Positions 12,448 through 22,002 of a stretch of 64,000 nucleotides of DNA are shown here, piece after piece; position 1 is the stretch's first letter; every line of letters begins with the position of its first letter. The position numbers and the translations under genes are program-made. The DNA is from Georgenia wutianyii (GTDB taxonomy: Bacteria; Actinomycetota; Actinomycetes; Actinomycetales; Actinomycetaceae): assembly GCF_006349365.1 (NCBI RefSeq), contig NZ_CP040899.1, forward strand, positions 1,612,001 through 1,676,000, in the 5' to 3' direction. The notes under the pieces are model-generated. The model was not told the origin of the DNA and searched no databases. It was given only the letters and a program-made list of their open reading frames with translations.

Positions 12448-14478
12448 TCAGAGCTCCGGGGGGTCGACCTGGATGCGGACCGGGTCGGGTTCCTTGTGTG
12501 CGCTGCGGACGGCGGCAGCCACGGCGAGGGCGCGGGTGAGCCGCGCGCCCTGGGCGAGGTCGGAGCGCACGAGCGCCTGGACCTCGTCCTGCGACCACGG
12601 CACCGGACCGAGCACCTCACCGCCGTCGGGCAGCTCGAGGTGGCGCAGGAGGCCGGCGACGGCGCGTGAGGTGCCACGTACAGCGGCCATCCGGCTGGCG
12701 GGAGGCAGTCGTAGCTCCTGGCGCTGGGCGAGCTCCCGCTCGGCGAAGCCGGCGGGGTCCCAGCGCACGAGCGCCTGGGCGGGGACCGGCGCGGGATCGC
12801 CGAGGAGCATCACCCGGCCACCGGCGGACGCAGGGCGCACCAGTGCCGCAGCGGCCATCCAGCGGCGGAGCGCCTCGGGTTCGGCGTCGAGCTCCTGACG
12901 GCCCGAGACGGCGGCGGCGTCGAGGAGCAGGGCGCCCTGGTAGCCGCCTCGCGCGACCGGCTCGGCGCCGGGTGTGGCGACGACGACGCGCGGACGGTCG
13001 TCGACCTCACGCACGACGCCGTGGTCCGCGCGGGCGCCGGAGAGGACCACCGGCACCTTCGGGAAGGCCCGGCCGAGCTCCTCGGCGGTACGGGCCGACC
13101 CGACCCGCCGCGCGCGCAGCTCGGTGCCGCGGCACGTCGGGCAGGCCCACGTCCGGTCGGGCCGCCCGCACCAGCGGCACGTGGGCACGCCGCCCCGGCC
13201 GGCGAGCTGAAGCGGACCGTGACACTCCCGGCAGCGGGCAGGTTCGCGGCAACGCTGGCACGCGACGACGGGCAGGTACCCGGCGCGGGGGACCTGGACG
13301 AGAACCGGACCGTGCTCGAGCGCCTTGCGCACGAGCTCCCATGCCGGGCGCGGGATCCGCGCCCCTGCCGCCGGTCCCTCGCGGGCGAGGTCGACGTCGC
13401 CCGGAGCCTCGACACGTGGGGCACGCTCGCGCACGGTGGCCCGCGACGCCGCGACCGAGTGCGCCCAGCCGGAGGCGACCAGCAGTGCGCTCTCCACGCT
13501 GCGGGCCCAGCTCGCGAGCAGCACGCCGGCCTGCTCCTGGGCGGCGCGGAGCGTGAGCACCTCCCGGGCGTGCGGGTAGGGCGAACGCGGCTCGGCGAGC
13601 ACGTCGTCGCCGTCGTCCCAGCACACGATCAGGCCGAGCCGACGGACGGGGGCGAACGCGGCGGCGCGGGTGCCGACGACGACGCGCGCACGGCCAGTGA
13701 GCACCTGGAGGAAGGCCCGGTAGCGGCGCGAGGGCCCGTGGTCGGCCTGCAGAGCCACCACCGGCTCGCCCGGGAGTGCGGCCTTGAGCGCCTCGGTGAG
13801 CTCCTCGACGTCGCGGGCGGCAGGGGCGACGACGAGCACCCCGCGCCCGGACGTGAGGGTGGCGGCTGCCGCCTCGGCGATCGCGGCGAGCCGGTCGGGA
13901 GCGTCGGCCTCGTGCCGGGGGAGCGGCGACCACACCGCGCGCGGGGACTCCCCGGCGGCGAGCCGGCGGACGTACGCGGGGCCACCGACGTAGTCGTCCC
14001 AGGCAGTGCCGGGGATGTGAGCGGCGGTCATCCCGGTGCGGTCCGGCGCGGCAGCCTCGAGCACGGCCTTCTCAGTGGTGGCGTGGCGCGGGGGGACGGC
14101 GAGGCGCACGACGTCCATGAGGGTCCCGGCGTACCGGTCTGCGACGGCGCGACAGAGGGCGGCGATCTCGGGCGTGAGGACGGGCAGGTTCGAGACCACC
14201 CGGCGGATCGGCACGAGCGCGCCGTGGTGGTCGGTGGTGGCGACGCGCTCGAGCACGAAGCCGCTGCGTTCCTTGCCGGCGAACCTGACGGAGACGCGGG
14301 TGCCCGGCTGGGCGGCGTCGTCCAGCTCCGGCGGGACGCGGTAGTCGAACGGGCGGTCCAGGTGCGGCAGCGGCACGTCGACGGCGACCCGCGCCACGGG
14401 CAGCGCGACGCCGGCAGCCTCGGCGCCCGACACCGTGCGCACGCCGGCGACGTCGTCGAGCAGGGCTGGCTGCTGCAC
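12448..14478 (-). CDS. priA: Primosomal protein N' (PriA-like, helicase motifs degenerate)
   Basis: 676 aa. The N-terminal 3'-DNA-end-binding domain (VAVDVPLPHLDRPFDYRVP) and four zinc-binding Cys pairs (CQRC, CREC, CRWC, CPTC) identify PriA. No Walker A is seen (VLVVAPAARDVEE where GKT is expected) and the DEEH box is CWDDGDD. This is the usual actinobacterial state: a probable replication-restart loader without helicase activity. GTG at 14478 is preferred to GTG 14487 because GGAGGT ends too close to the latter but 7 nt before the former. Confidence 0.9.
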   Translation of the reverse strand: MQQPALLDDVAGVRTVSGAEAAGVALPVARVAVDVPLPHLDRPFDYRVPPELDDAAQPGTRVSVRFAGKERSGFVLERVATTDHHGALVPIRRVVSNLPVLTPEIAALCRAVADRYAGTLMDVVRLAVPPRHATTEKAVLEAAAPDRTGMTAAHIPGTAWDDYVGGPAYVRRLAAGESPRAVWSPLPRHEADAPDRLAAIAEAAAATLTSGRGVLVVAPAARDVEELTEALKAALPGEPVVALQADHGPSRRYRAFLQVLTGRARVVVGTRAAAFAPVRRLGLIVCWDDGDDVLAEPRSPYPHAREVLTLRAAQEQAGVLLASWARSVESALLVASGWAHSVAASRATVRERAPRVEAPGDVDLAREGPAAGARIPRPAWELVRKALEHGPVLVQVPRAGYLPVVACQRCREPARCRECHGPLQLAGRGGVPTCRWCGRPDRTWACPTCRGTELRARRVGSARTAEELGRAFPKVPVVLSGARADHGVVREVDDRPRVVVATPGAEPVARGGYQGALLLDAAAVSGRQELDAEPEALRRWMAAAALVRPASAGGRVMLLGDPAPVPAQALVRWDPAGFAERELAQRQELRLPPASRMAAVRGTSRAVAGLLRHLELPDGGEVLGPVPWSQDEVQALVRSDLAQGARLTRALAVAAAVRSAHKEPDPVRIQVDPPEL

Positions 14479-14544
14479 GTCTCTCACCTCCGTCCCCCAA
14501 TCTCACCACGCGCCACCGACGTGCCGGCACAGTCCACAGCCTCC

Positions 14545-14634
14545 GCGCACAACTCGGCTGTCGTGCGGAAGTCGGCTGTCGTGCGGAACTCGGCTCTCGT
14601 GCGGAAGTCGGCTCTCGTGCGGAAGTCGGCTGTC
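14545..14634 (-). repeat. Array B: five tandem 18-bp units downstream of yeiH
   Basis: Plus-strand unit starts are 14545, 14563, 14581, 14599 and 14617. Read on the minus strand they are GACAGCCGACTTCCGCAC-like, the same family as array A. In that sense they follow the yeiH stop (14702) after a C-rich stretch (14694-14637) and precede the priA start at 14478. Confidence 0.93.
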
Positions 14635-14636
14635 GC

Positions 14637-14694
14637 GGGGAAGGGGAGGTGGGGGAGGGGAGGGAGGGGAGGTGGGGAAGGGGAGGAAGGGGAG
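14637..14694. repeat. 58-nt homopurine/homopyrimidine tract (G-runs on plus strand)
   Basis: Almost pure G and A on the plus strand with many runs of three to five G, broken only by two T. In the yeiH transcript (minus strand) it is C-rich and nearly G-free, lying between the yeiH stop and array B. C-rich, G-poor RNA is what Rho loading sites look like; the plus strand could form G-quadruplexes. Both readings are inference. Confidence 0.7.
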
Positions 14695-14701
14695 TAGTGG
14701 G

Positions 14702-15763
14702 TCAGAGGAGGCCGGTGAGGTACTGGATGGCGAGGGCGCTGGCGGTGACGAGGAGCCAGAGGATGCCGCCGAACGCGAGCGGGCGCAGGCCGGCGGCGCG
14801 CAGGGCGGGCAGGTCGGTGGACAGGCCGATGGCGGTGAGAGCGACGGTGATGAGGAAGGTCGCCGCCGTCGCCAGCGGGTCGTGCCACGACTCGGCCACC
14901 AGCCCGAGGCTGTTCACCGCGGCCAGGACGAGGAAGCCGACGAGGAACCACGGCACCAGCCTGATCGCCGACGGCCGCGGCCCCGCCTCCTCACCGGCCA
15001 GACGGCGGTCGCGGCGCGCCACCAGGATCCCCAGCCCGATGACGATCGGGATGATGAGCAGGGTCCGGACGAGCTTGACGACGACGGCGTGGTCGGCCGC
15101 CACCGGCCCGAACGTCGTCGCCGCGGCGACGACGGAGGAGGTGTCGTTGACGGCGGTGCCGGCGAAGAGACCGAAGGCCTCCTCGCTCATCCCGAGCAGC
15201 TGGCCGAGCGGCGGGAAGACGAGCACGGCCGCGATGTTGAACGCGAAGACGGTCGACAGCGCGTAGGCGACGTTGTTCCCCTGCGCGCGGACGACCGGCG
15301 TGACGGCCGCGATGGCCGAGGCCCCGCAGATCGCCGTCCCGGTGCCGATGAGGACGCGCAGCTCGTGGTCGATCCCGAGCGCCCGCCCCACGAGCGCGGC
15401 GCCGGCGAGGCACACGCCCACGGTGCCGAGCATGACCGGCAGGGAGTCCAGCCCTACCTCGGCCACCTGCGCGAGGGACAGCCGCGCGCCCAGCAGCACG
15501 ACCGCGACCTGCAGGACGAGCTTGCTCGCCGTTCTCAGCCCCGGCCCGAGCGGGCCGAGGGTGCCGGGACGACGCCGCAGCAGCACCCCGACGAGCACGC
15601 CGAGCACCACCCCGCTCACCGGCGCCCCGACGATCGGCGCTGCCGTGCCGATCACGGTCGCCACGAGGGCCAGGGCCACGGCCGCGGCAAGACCGGGGAC
15701 GCGGGCCCGCCACGTCGCCGCGACCGAGGGGCTGGTACCGGCAGGGGTCGACATGGGGGCCAT
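14702..15763 (-). CDS. YeiH/UPF0324 family putative sulfate exporter-like membrane protein
   Basis: 353 aa with about ten hydrophobic segments. The family marker GTAICGASAIAAVTPV is near residue 142, and FAGTAVNDTSSVVAAA lies in a central loop. The family (PF03601) is often called putative sulfate exporter and sits near sulfur or stress genes in other bacteria; the substrate is not established. ATG at 15763 or an in-frame ATG three codons on are both possible. It is divergent from the HAD gene. Its 3' side carries the C-rich tract and array B. Confidence 0.85.
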   Translation of the reverse strand: MAPMSTPAGTSPSVAATWRARVPGLAAAVALALVATVIGTAAPIVGAPVSGVVLGVLVGVLLRRRPGTLGPLGPGLRTASKLVLQVAVVLLGARLSLAQVAEVGLDSLPVMLGTVGVCLAGAALVGRALGIDHELRVLIGTGTAICGASAIAAVTPVVRAQGNNVAYALSTVFAFNIAAVLVFPPLGQLLGMSEEAFGLFAGTAVNDTSSVVAAATTFGPVAADHAVVVKLVRTLLIIPIVIGLGILVARRDRRLAGEEAGPRPSAIRLVPWFLVGFLVLAAVNSLGLVAESWHDPLATAATFLITVALTAIGLSTDLPALRAAGLRPLAFGGILWLLVTASALAIQYLTGLL

Positions 15764-15845
15764 GATCCGCCCTCGCCGGTCCGGCGGGCCACTTCGCCCC
15801 CGTTAGGGTCGGAGCGACCCCCGAGCGAGAGGCGACCTCCGTCAC

Positions 15846-16460
15846 ATGCACACCCAGAAGATCAGCACCGTCGTCTTCGACCTGGGCAAGGTCCTCGTCG
15901 AGTGGGACCCGTACGAGCCCTTCGCCGAGCGCTGGACCCGGGAGGAGTTCGACGACTTCCACGCCGAGATCGACTTCCCGGCGTTCAACCACGAGCAGGA
16001 CGCCGGACGTACCTTCGCCGAGGCGCGCACGGCCCTCGCGGCCACGCACCCCCACCGCGTCGAGGACTTCGACCACTACGTGACGAACTTCGCACGCTCG
16101 CTCGGCGGACCTGTCGAGGGCACGACCGAGATCGTCGACGAGCTGCGTGCCGCCGGCGTGCGGGTGCTCGGACTGACGAACTGGTCGGCGGAGAACTTCC
16201 ACGAGGCGGCCCGCTCGGCCCCGGTCATCGACCGTCTCGAGGACGTCCTCGTCTCCGGCGCGGAGGGCATGGCGAAGCCCGACCCGGCGATCTTCGCGCT
16301 GCTCATCGAGCGGTTCGGCCTGGACCCCGCGCGCACCGCGTTCACCGACGACTCCCCGGCGAACATCGCCGCGGCGCGCGACGCCGGCCTCGTCGCGCTC
16401 CACTTCACCGGCGCCGAGCGCCTGCGCGCCGACCTTCGAACGCTCGGCCTGCCCGTCTGA
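15846..16460 (+). CDS. HAD-superfamily phosphatase (YihX-like)
   Basis: 204 aa. Motif I FDLGKVLVEWDP has the nucleophile Asp followed by Gly in place of the usual acid/base Asp, as in YihX-type HAD-IA proteins. Motif II is LTNWS, motif III the Lys of GMAKPDP, motif IV FTDDSPANI. The substrate is likely a sugar phosphate or similar small phosphate but cannot be told from sequence. A TAGGGT -10-like box lies near 15803, giving a leader of roughly 35 nt. A short hairpin follows the stop immediately. Confidence 0.82.
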   Translation: MHTQKISTVVFDLGKVLVEWDPYEPFAERWTREEFDDFHAEIDFPAFNHEQDAGRTFAEARTALAATHPHRVEDFDHYVTNFARSLGGPVEGTTEIVDELRAAGVRVLGLTNWSAENFHEAARSAPVIDRLEDVLVSGAEGMAKPDPAIFALLIERFGLDPARTAFTDDSPANIAAARDAGLVALHFTGAERLRADLRTLGLPV

Positions 16461-16476
16461 GGCGGGGCACCCCGCC
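16461..16476 (+). terminator. GC hairpin directly after the HAD stop
   Basis: GGCGGGG (16461-16467) pairs with CCCCGCC (16470-16476) around a CA loop, starting the base after TGA. A near-identical TGAGGCGGGGCAC motif follows rpe at 19837. No U-tract, as is usual for actinobacterial hairpin terminators. Confidence 0.45.
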
Positions 16477-16676
16477 CGCCCACGCATCGGCCGCCCCGAG
16501 ACGGGCCGAACCTGCCACCAAGTCCCCCCGCGCGCCCGGAATGCCAGGTGCGCCCCGGCGTGTCGGGCGCGTGTCGGGCACGTGGTGGCAGGAAGTGGGC
16601 GCCGGCGGGGTGGGGCCGGGCGCCGGCATCACGCCCGGGCGGGGCGGACCGCTGGGCACGCCTAGACTCGGTGACC

Positions 16677-17618
16677 ATGCGAGTCCTCTTCGCCGGCACC
16701 CCCGAGGTCGCCCTCCCGTCCCTGCGCGCCCTGGTCGACTCGCCCCACGAGGTCGTCGCCGTCCTCACCCGCCCGGACGCGCGCCGCGGCCGGGGCCGCA
16801 CCCTGCACCCGAGCCCGGTCGCCGCGTGGGCGCGCGAGCACGGGCTGCCGGTCCTCACGCCGCGCACCCTGCGCGACGCGGAGGTCCAGGAGCAGATCGC
16901 GGCGCTCGACGTCGACGTCGCGCCCGTCGTCGCCTACGGCGCCCTCATCCCCCCGGCGCTGCTCGACGTCCCCCGCCACGGCTGGGTCAACCTCCACTTC
17001 TCCCTGCTCCCGGCGTGGCGCGGCGCCGCGCCCGTCCAGCACGCGCTCATCGCGGGCGACGACGTCACGGGCGCCTCGACGTTCCGCATCGAGGAGGGCC
17101 TGGACACCGGGCCCGTCCTCGGCACGCTCACCGAGACGGTGCGCCCGCAGGACACCGCCGGTGACCTGCTCGCGCGCCTCGCCGAGTCCGGCGCCCCCCT
17201 CCTGCTCGCCACCCTCGACGCCCTCGACGCAGGGACCGCCGTCGCGGTCCCGCAGCCGACCGACGGCGTGAGCCTGGCTCCCCGCCTCGAGGTCGCCGAC
17301 GCGCGGGTCGACTGGTCGGCGCCGGCGATCGCCGTCGACCGGCTCGTCCGCGGCACCACCCCCGCGCCGGGCCCGTGGACGACGGCGCCGGACGGTTCGC
17401 GCCTCAAGCTCGGCCCGGTCCGCCCGCGCCCCGACGTCGCCGACCTCGCCCCGGGGCAGGTGCGCCCGGGCAAGCGCGAGGTGCTCGTCGGCACCGGTAA
17501 CGGCGCGGTGGAGCTCGGCCAGGTCGCGCCCGCCGGGCGCTCGTGGATGGCCGCACCGGACTGGGCGCGCGGCGCCCGCCTCGACGACGACGCACGACTC
17601 GGGCAGGAGGCACTGTGA
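16677..17618 (+). CDS. fmt: Methionyl-tRNA formyltransferase
   Basis: 313 aa. Formylates initiator Met-tRNA using 10-formyl-tetrahydrofolate. [16 protein letters not shown] opens the Rossmann-like formyltransferase domain. The catalytic region has [12 protein letters not shown], then [19 protein letters not shown], with the Asn-His-Asp triad completed by GLDTGPVL. The C-terminal OB-like tRNA-binding domain starts about residue 205. ATG at 16677 lies 8 nt after a TAGACT box (16663-16668), so the transcript is probably leaderless. The stop overlaps the rsmB GTG. Confidence 0.96.
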   Translation: MRVLFAGTPEVALPSLRALVDSPHEVVAVLTRPDARRGRGRTLHPSPVAAWAREHGLPVLTPRTLRDAEVQEQIAALDVDVAPVVAYGALIPPALLDVPRHGWVNLHFSLLPAWRGAAPVQHALIAGDDVTGASTFRIEEGLDTGPVLGTLTETVRPQDTAGDLLARLAESGAPLLLATLDALDAGTAVAVPQPTDGVSLAPRLEVADARVDWSAPAIAVDRLVRGTTPAPGPWTTAPDGSRLKLGPVRPRPDVADLAPGQVRPGKREVLVGTGNGAVELGQVAPAGRSWMAAPDWARGARLDDDARLGQEAL

Positions 17619-19150
17619 GCGAGCAGGGACGACGCGGGCAGCGCCCCGACCACGGACGTTCGGGCGGCGGCCGCTCGGCCGCCCCGCGGGCCGGGGGCAA
17701 CGGGCCGCGGGCCGGCGGACGCCCGCCGCAGCGGCGCGGGCGTCGCGGCGGCGAGGTCGACCCCGTCCGCACCGCCGCCGCCGACACCCTCGAGGCGGTG
17801 GCGACGAGCGACGCCTACGCCAACCTCGTCCTGCCCAAGCTCCTGCGCGAGCGCGGGATCAGCGGCCGTGACGCGGCGTTCGCCACCGAGCTCGTCTACG
17901 GCACGCTGCGCCTGCGCGGCCGCTACGACGCGATCCTCGCCCGCTGCACCAACGACCGGCCGCTGGACCAGGTCGACCCGCCGGTCCTCGACCTCCTGCG
18001 CCTCGGCGCCCACCAGCTCCTCGGGATGCGCGTGCCCGCCCACGCCGCCGTCTCCGAGACCGTCGCCCTCGTGCGCAGCCGGGTGAGCCTGGGCGCCGGC
18101 GGCTTCGCCAACGCGGTCCTGCGCGCCGTCTCCGCCGCCGACCTCGAGACCTGGCTCGACCGGCTGAGCAGCGAGATCCACGACGACGGCGCCCGGCTCG
18201 CCGCCGTCGAGTCCCACCCGGCGTGGGTCGTGCGCGCGCTGCGCTCCTCACTGCGGGCCCACGGGCGGCCCGCCACCGAGCTGCCCGAGCTGCTGCACGC
18301 CGACAACGAGCCGCCCGCGGTCACCCTCGTCGCGCGGCCTGGCCTCGTGTCCCCCGAGGAGGTCGTCGCGCAGGTCGACCGGTCCCTCGCCGAGGACGCC
18401 ACCCCCGGCCGCTGGGCGCCCACCGCCCTGCGGCTGCCCGGCGGGGACCCCGCCGCCCTGCCCGCCGTGCGCGAGGCCCGCGCGGGCGTGCAGGACGAGG
18501 GCAGCCAGCTCGTCGCCCTCGCCCTCGCCGCCGCGCCCGTCGAGGGGCAGGAGGCACGCTGGCTCGACCTGTGCGCCGGTCCCGGCGGCAAGTCCGCCCT
18601 CCTCGGGGCGATCGCCGCCGAGCGCGGCGTGCACCTCGTGGCCAACGAGGTCGCCCCGCACCGTGCCCGGCTGGTCGCCCAGTCCACCGCCGCCCTCCCG
18701 CGGGAGAGCGTCGAGGTGCGCACCGGCGACGGCCGCACGCTGGGGGAGGCCGAGCCCGGCGCCTACGACCGGGTGCTCGTCGACGCCCCGTGCACCGGGC
18801 TGGGGGCGCTGCGCCGCCGTCCCGAGTCGCGCTGGCGGCGACTCCCGGAGGACCTGCCCGGCCTCACCGCGCTCCAGCGCGACCTCCTCGAGTCCGCCCT
18901 CGCTGCGGTGCGGCCCGGGGGAGTGGTCGCCTACGTCACGTGCTCCCCGCACCTGGCCGAGACGAGCGCCGTCGTCGCCGACGTCCTGCGCGGCCGCGAC
19001 GACGTCACCCGGCTCGACGCGCGCGAGGCGCTGCTCGCGGCCACCGGCCGTGACGTGCCCGGCCTCGGCGATGGGCCCGACGTCCAGCTGTGGCCGCACG
19101 TCCACGGCACCGACGCGATGTTCCTCGCCCTGCTGCGGCGGGAGCGCTGA
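17615..19150 (+). CDS. rsmB: 16S rRNA m5C967 methyltransferase (RsmB/Sun family)
   Basis: 511 aa. The first ~50 residues are a basic, Gly/Arg/Pro-rich tail, followed by a NusB-like RNA-binding domain (about 50-190) and a C-terminal SAM-dependent cytosine methyltransferase domain. SAM motif [15 protein letters not shown], and the two catalytic Cys in [18 protein letters not shown] and [10 protein letters not shown], are intact. The GTG at 17615 overlaps the fmt stop, the conserved fmt-rsmB pair. The target site is assigned from family. Confidence 0.93.
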   Translation: MSEQGRRGQRPDHGRSGGGRSAAPRAGGNGPRAGGRPPQRRGRRGGEVDPVRTAAADTLEAVATSDAYANLVLPKLLRERGISGRDAAFATELVYGTLRLRGRYDAILARCTNDRPLDQVDPPVLDLLRLGAHQLLGMRVPAHAAVSETVALVRSRVSLGAGGFANAVLRAVSAADLETWLDRLSSEIHDDGARLAAVESHPAWVVRALRSSLRAHGRPATELPELLHADNEPPAVTLVARPGLVSPEEVVAQVDRSLAEDATPGRWAPTALRLPGGDPAALPAVREARAGVQDEGSQLVALALAAAPVEGQEARWLDLCAGPGGKSALLGAIAAERGVHLVANEVAPHRARLVAQSTAALPRESVEVRTGDGRTLGEAEPGAYDRVLVDAPCTGLGALRRRPESRWRRLPEDLPGLTALQRDLLESALAAVRPGGVVAYVTCSPHLAETSAVVADVLRGRDDVTRLDAREALLAATGRDVPGLGDGPDVQLWPHVHGTDAMFLALLRRER

Positions 19151-19179
19151 GGCCCGTGGGGATCGATAGGCTCGAGGGC

Positions 19180-19839
19180 GTGACCATCCGCATCACCCCC
19201 AGCATCCTCAACGCCGACTTCGCCGACCTCACCGGGGAGCTCGCCCGCATACCCTCGGCCGACCTCGTCCACGTCGACGTCATGGACAACCACTTCGTCC
19301 CCAACCTCACCCTCGGGCTGCCCGTGGTCGAGCGCATCGTCGCCGCGAGCGCGCTGCCGGTCGACGCGCACCTCATGATCGAGGACCCGGACCGCTGGGC
19401 ACCCGGGTACGCCGAGGCGGGCTGCGCGTCGGTGACCTTCCACGCCGAGGCCTCCGTCGCGCCCATCCGCCTCGCCCGCGAGATCCGCGCCGCCGGGGCA
19501 CGGGCCGCCGTCGCCGTGCGCCCGACGACGGACATCACCCCCTACCTCGACCTGCTCGACGAGCTCGACATGCTCCTCGTCATGACCGTGGAGCCCGGGT
19601 TCGGCGGCCAGCGCTACCTCGGGGCGATGGCGGCCAAGATCGCCGCCGCCCGCGCCGCGATCGACGCCTCCGGCCGCGACGTCTGGCTCCAGGTCGACGG
19701 CGGGATCTCGCGCGAGACCATCGCCCTCGCCGCCCGCGCCGGGGCCGACACGTTCGTCGCGGGCTCGGCCGTCTACGGCTCGCCCGACCCGGACGCCGAG
19801 GTCACCGCCCTGCGCGAGCTCGCCGCCGCCGCCCGCTGA
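19180..19839 (+). CDS. rpe: Ribulose-phosphate 3-epimerase
   Basis: 219 aa TIM barrel of the pentose phosphate pathway. [13 protein letters not shown] at the N-terminus, the metal His in [20 protein letters not shown], and EPGFGGQRY are diagnostic. The GTG at 19180 lies 7 nt after a TAGGCT -10 box (19167-19172), so translation is probably leaderless. An earlier in-frame start at 19090 would be inside rsmB. In mycobacteria rpe is followed by ribD/ribG and the riboflavin operon; here it is followed by an FMN riboswitch and transporter genes. Confidence 0.95.
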   Translation: MTIRITPSILNADFADLTGELARIPSADLVHVDVMDNHFVPNLTLGLPVVERIVAASALPVDAHLMIEDPDRWAPGYAEAGCASVTFHAEASVAPIRLAREIRAAGARAAVAVRPTTDITPYLDLLDELDMLLVMTVEPGFGGQRYLGAMAAKIAAARAAIDASGRDVWLQVDGGISRETIALAARAGADTFVAGSAVYGSPDPDAEVTALRELAAAAR

Positions 19840-19908
19840 GGCGGGGCACGCCGCCTGGGCACCGCCCCACGCGCGCCCTCGCGTGTGGCAGACTTGACGG
19901 TGCAAGAA

Positions 19909-20028
19909 CGTGCTCCGGGGTCGGTGAGATTCCGAACCGGCGGTGACAGTCCGCGACCCGCCTTCGCAGGCGGTTGACCTGGTGGAACTCCAGGGCCGAC
20001 GGTGAAAGTCCGGATGGGAGGATGCACG
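19909..20028 (+). promoter_or_regulatory. FMN riboswitch (RFN element)
   Basis: P1 is formed by CGTGCTCC (19909-19916) with GGA-T-GCACG (20020-20028). Conserved blocks lie between: GGGTCGGTGAGATTCC, GAACCGGCGGTGACAGTCC, GCGACCCG, GGAACTCCAGGGCCGACGG and TGAAAGTCCGGATGGGAGGA, in RFN order. It stands 86 nt before the permease at 20115. No clear terminator hairpin separates them, so control is more likely on translation, or on transcription by another route. Confidence 0.95.
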
Positions 20029-20114
20029 GGCGCGCGCCGGCCGTCGGCGTGCGCTGCGGACGCGTACGCGTCCGGCGACCCCGGTCCACACCGCAGCGGA
20101 CCGGAGGGACGACC

Positions 20115-20969
20115 ATGGAGCAGGGGTGGACGCCGCTCGCGCGCACCCTCGCCGCGCACCGCCGCACCCGCCGCCTCGTCCTGCTCACGCCGTTCGCCGT
20201 CGGCGCCGCGGTGCTCCTCGTGTGGGAGGCGGTGAGCCGGGCGGGCCTCGTCCCCGCGTTCTTCCTCCCGGCCCCGACGGCGGTCGCCGCGCGCCTGTGG
20301 ACCGAGCTCACCGCCGGCGGTCTGCTCGGGTACACCGCGACCACCCTCACCGAGGCGCTGCTCGGCAGCGTCCTGGGTGCCACCGTGGCCCTCCCGCTCG
20401 GCTACCTCATCGCCCGCAACCGCTGGGCGGCGGCGGGCCTGCAGCCCTACGTCGCGGCCTCCCAGGCGCTGCCCGCCGTCGCCCTCGCCCCGCTGCTCGT
20501 CATCTGGGTGGGCTACGGCCTGCTGCCCATCGTGCTGCTGTGCGCGCTGCTCGTCTTCTTCCCCATCCTCCTCGCGACGATCCTCGGGCTGCGCACCCTC
20601 GACCCCGAGGTCGTCGACGCCGCCCGGCTCGACGGCGCCCACGGCTGGTCCATGGTCCGGCACATCGAGGCGCCGATGGCGCTGCCGACCCTCCTCACCG
20701 GCCTGCGCAACGGGGTCACCCTCTCGGTGACCGGCGCCGTCGTCGGGGAGTTCGTCATGGGCGGACGCGGTCTGGGGATGGTCCTGTCCGTCCAGTCCAA
20801 CTCCGCCGACACCACCGGCCTGTTCGCCACGCTCGTCGTCCTCGCCGCCCTCGCCGTGGGCATGTACACGCTGCTGCGCGTCGTCGAGCGCCTCGCCGTC
20901 CGCGAGGGGCCCACCGCCCGCACCCGATACGCCGCCAAGCACCCCGCCGCAGCCAGGAGTCTCCCGTGA
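20115..20969 (+). CDS. ribX: ABC transporter permease, probable riboflavin importer RibX
   Basis: 284 aa, about six membrane helices, binding-protein-dependent permease fold with the EAA-type loop [17 protein letters not shown]. An ATG at 20115 with GGAGGGAC upstream is chosen; the open frame extends back into the riboswitch. The FMN riboswitch directly upstream and the NMT1/THI5-like binding protein downstream fit the RibXY riboflavin transporter class known from other bacteria. No ATPase gene is in the window, so one must be shared from elsewhere. Riboflavin as substrate is inferred from the riboswitch. Confidence 0.75.
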   Translation: MEQGWTPLARTLAAHRRTRRLVLLTPFAVGAAVLLVWEAVSRAGLVPAFFLPAPTAVAARLWTELTAGGLLGYTATTLTEALLGSVLGATVALPLGYLIARNRWAAAGLQPYVAASQALPAVALAPLLVIWVGYGLLPIVLLCALLVFFPILLATILGLRTLDPEVVDAARLDGAHGWSMVRHIEAPMALPTLLTGLRNGVTLSVTGAVVGEFVMGGRGLGMVLSVQSNSADTTGLFATLVVLAALAVGMYTLLRVVERLAVREGPTARTRYAAKHPAAARSLP

Positions 20970-21949
20970 ACCGTCGCACCACCAGCGCCCTCGCCGCCGC
21001 CGCCGTCCTCGCCCTCGCCGCCTGCGGCGGGCAGGCGCAGGACCCCGCCGCGCCGCAGACCGGCGAGGCGGTCGTCCTCGGCCTCACCTACACCCCCGAC
21101 GTCCAGTTCGCCCCGTTCTACGTGGCCGAGGCGAAGGGCTACTACGAGCAGGCGGGCGTCGAGGTGACCCTGCGCCACCACGGCGCCTCGGAGTCGCTCT
21201 TCGGGGCGCTCGAGGCGGGGGAGGAGGACCTCGTCGTCGCCGGCGGGGACGAGATGCTCCAGGCGTTCTCGGCGGGCGTGCCCGTGGTCAACGTCGCGAC
21301 CGTCTACGAGGAGTACCCGGTCGTCCTCATCGTCCCGGCCGACTCGCCGATCACGAGCGCGGCGGACCTGCCCGGCCACACCGTGGGCGTGCCCGGGCCG
21401 TTCGGGGAGACCTACTTCGGGCTGCTCGCCCTCCTGTCCGGCGCCGGGCTCACCCCCGAGGACGTCGCGGTCGAGCACATCGGCTACACCCAGCAGGCGG
21501 CGCTCGGCGCCGGTCACGTCGACGCGGTCATGGGCTTCGCGAACAACGACGCCGTCCAGTTCGCGCAGGCCGGGATCGAGGTGCGGACCATCGCGCTCGA
21601 GGACGTCCCGCTCGTCGGCATCGGCGTCGGCGCGCACTCCGACCTCGCCGACGACGACGTCACGGCCGCCGTCGTCGCCGCGACGATGCGGGGCGTGCGC
21701 GACGTCCTGGACGACCCGGAGGGCGCGGTGGAGATCGCCGCCGAGCACATCCCCGGCCTGGCCGACCCGGCCGCCCGGGACGCCGCGCTGGCGACGGTGA
21801 CGGCGACCCTCCCGCTCTACGGCGAGGGCACCGGCGAGACCGACGTCACGCTGTGGGAGCAGATGGCCGTCTTCATGGCCGAGCAGGGCCTGCTCGAGGG
21901 CGAGGTCGACCCCGCCACCGCGGTGCGCGCCCAGGCCGCCGCGCGATGA
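20966..21949 (+). CDS. ribY: NMT1/THI5-like substrate-binding lipoprotein, probable RibY
   Basis: 327 aa. Signal peptide with lipobox LAAC, lipid-modified Cys20. The mature part starts with [26 protein letters not shown], characteristic of NMT1/THI5-like periplasmic binding proteins that capture thiamine precursors, riboflavin or related aromatic compounds. GTG start overlaps the permease stop (GTGA). Under the FMN riboswitch the likely ligand is riboflavin. Thiamine-precursor transport is the main alternative from family alone. Confidence 0.78.
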   Translation: MNRRTTSALAAAAVLALAACGGQAQDPAAPQTGEAVVLGLTYTPDVQFAPFYVAEAKGYYEQAGVEVTLRHHGASESLFGALEAGEEDLVVAGGDEMLQAFSAGVPVVNVATVYEEYPVVLIVPADSPITSAADLPGHTVGVPGPFGETYFGLLALLSGAGLTPEDVAVEHIGYTQQAALGAGHVDAVMGFANNDAVQFAQAGIEVRTIALEDVPLVGIGVGAHSDLADDDVTAAVVAATMRGVRDVLDDPEGAVEIAAEHIPGLADPAARDAALATVTATLPLYGEGTGETDVTLWEQMAVFMAEQGLLEGEVDPATAVRAQAAAR

Positions 21950-22002
21950 GCGCCCGTGGACCGGTCCGCGGGCACCACGGGCCGGGGCCTATCCTGAGGC
22001 AC

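Noticed and set aside
14435..17164. 909-codon plus-strand ORF
   Set aside because: Spans the priA start, repeats, yeiH antisense and HAD out of frame; low-complexity composition, no homology seen.
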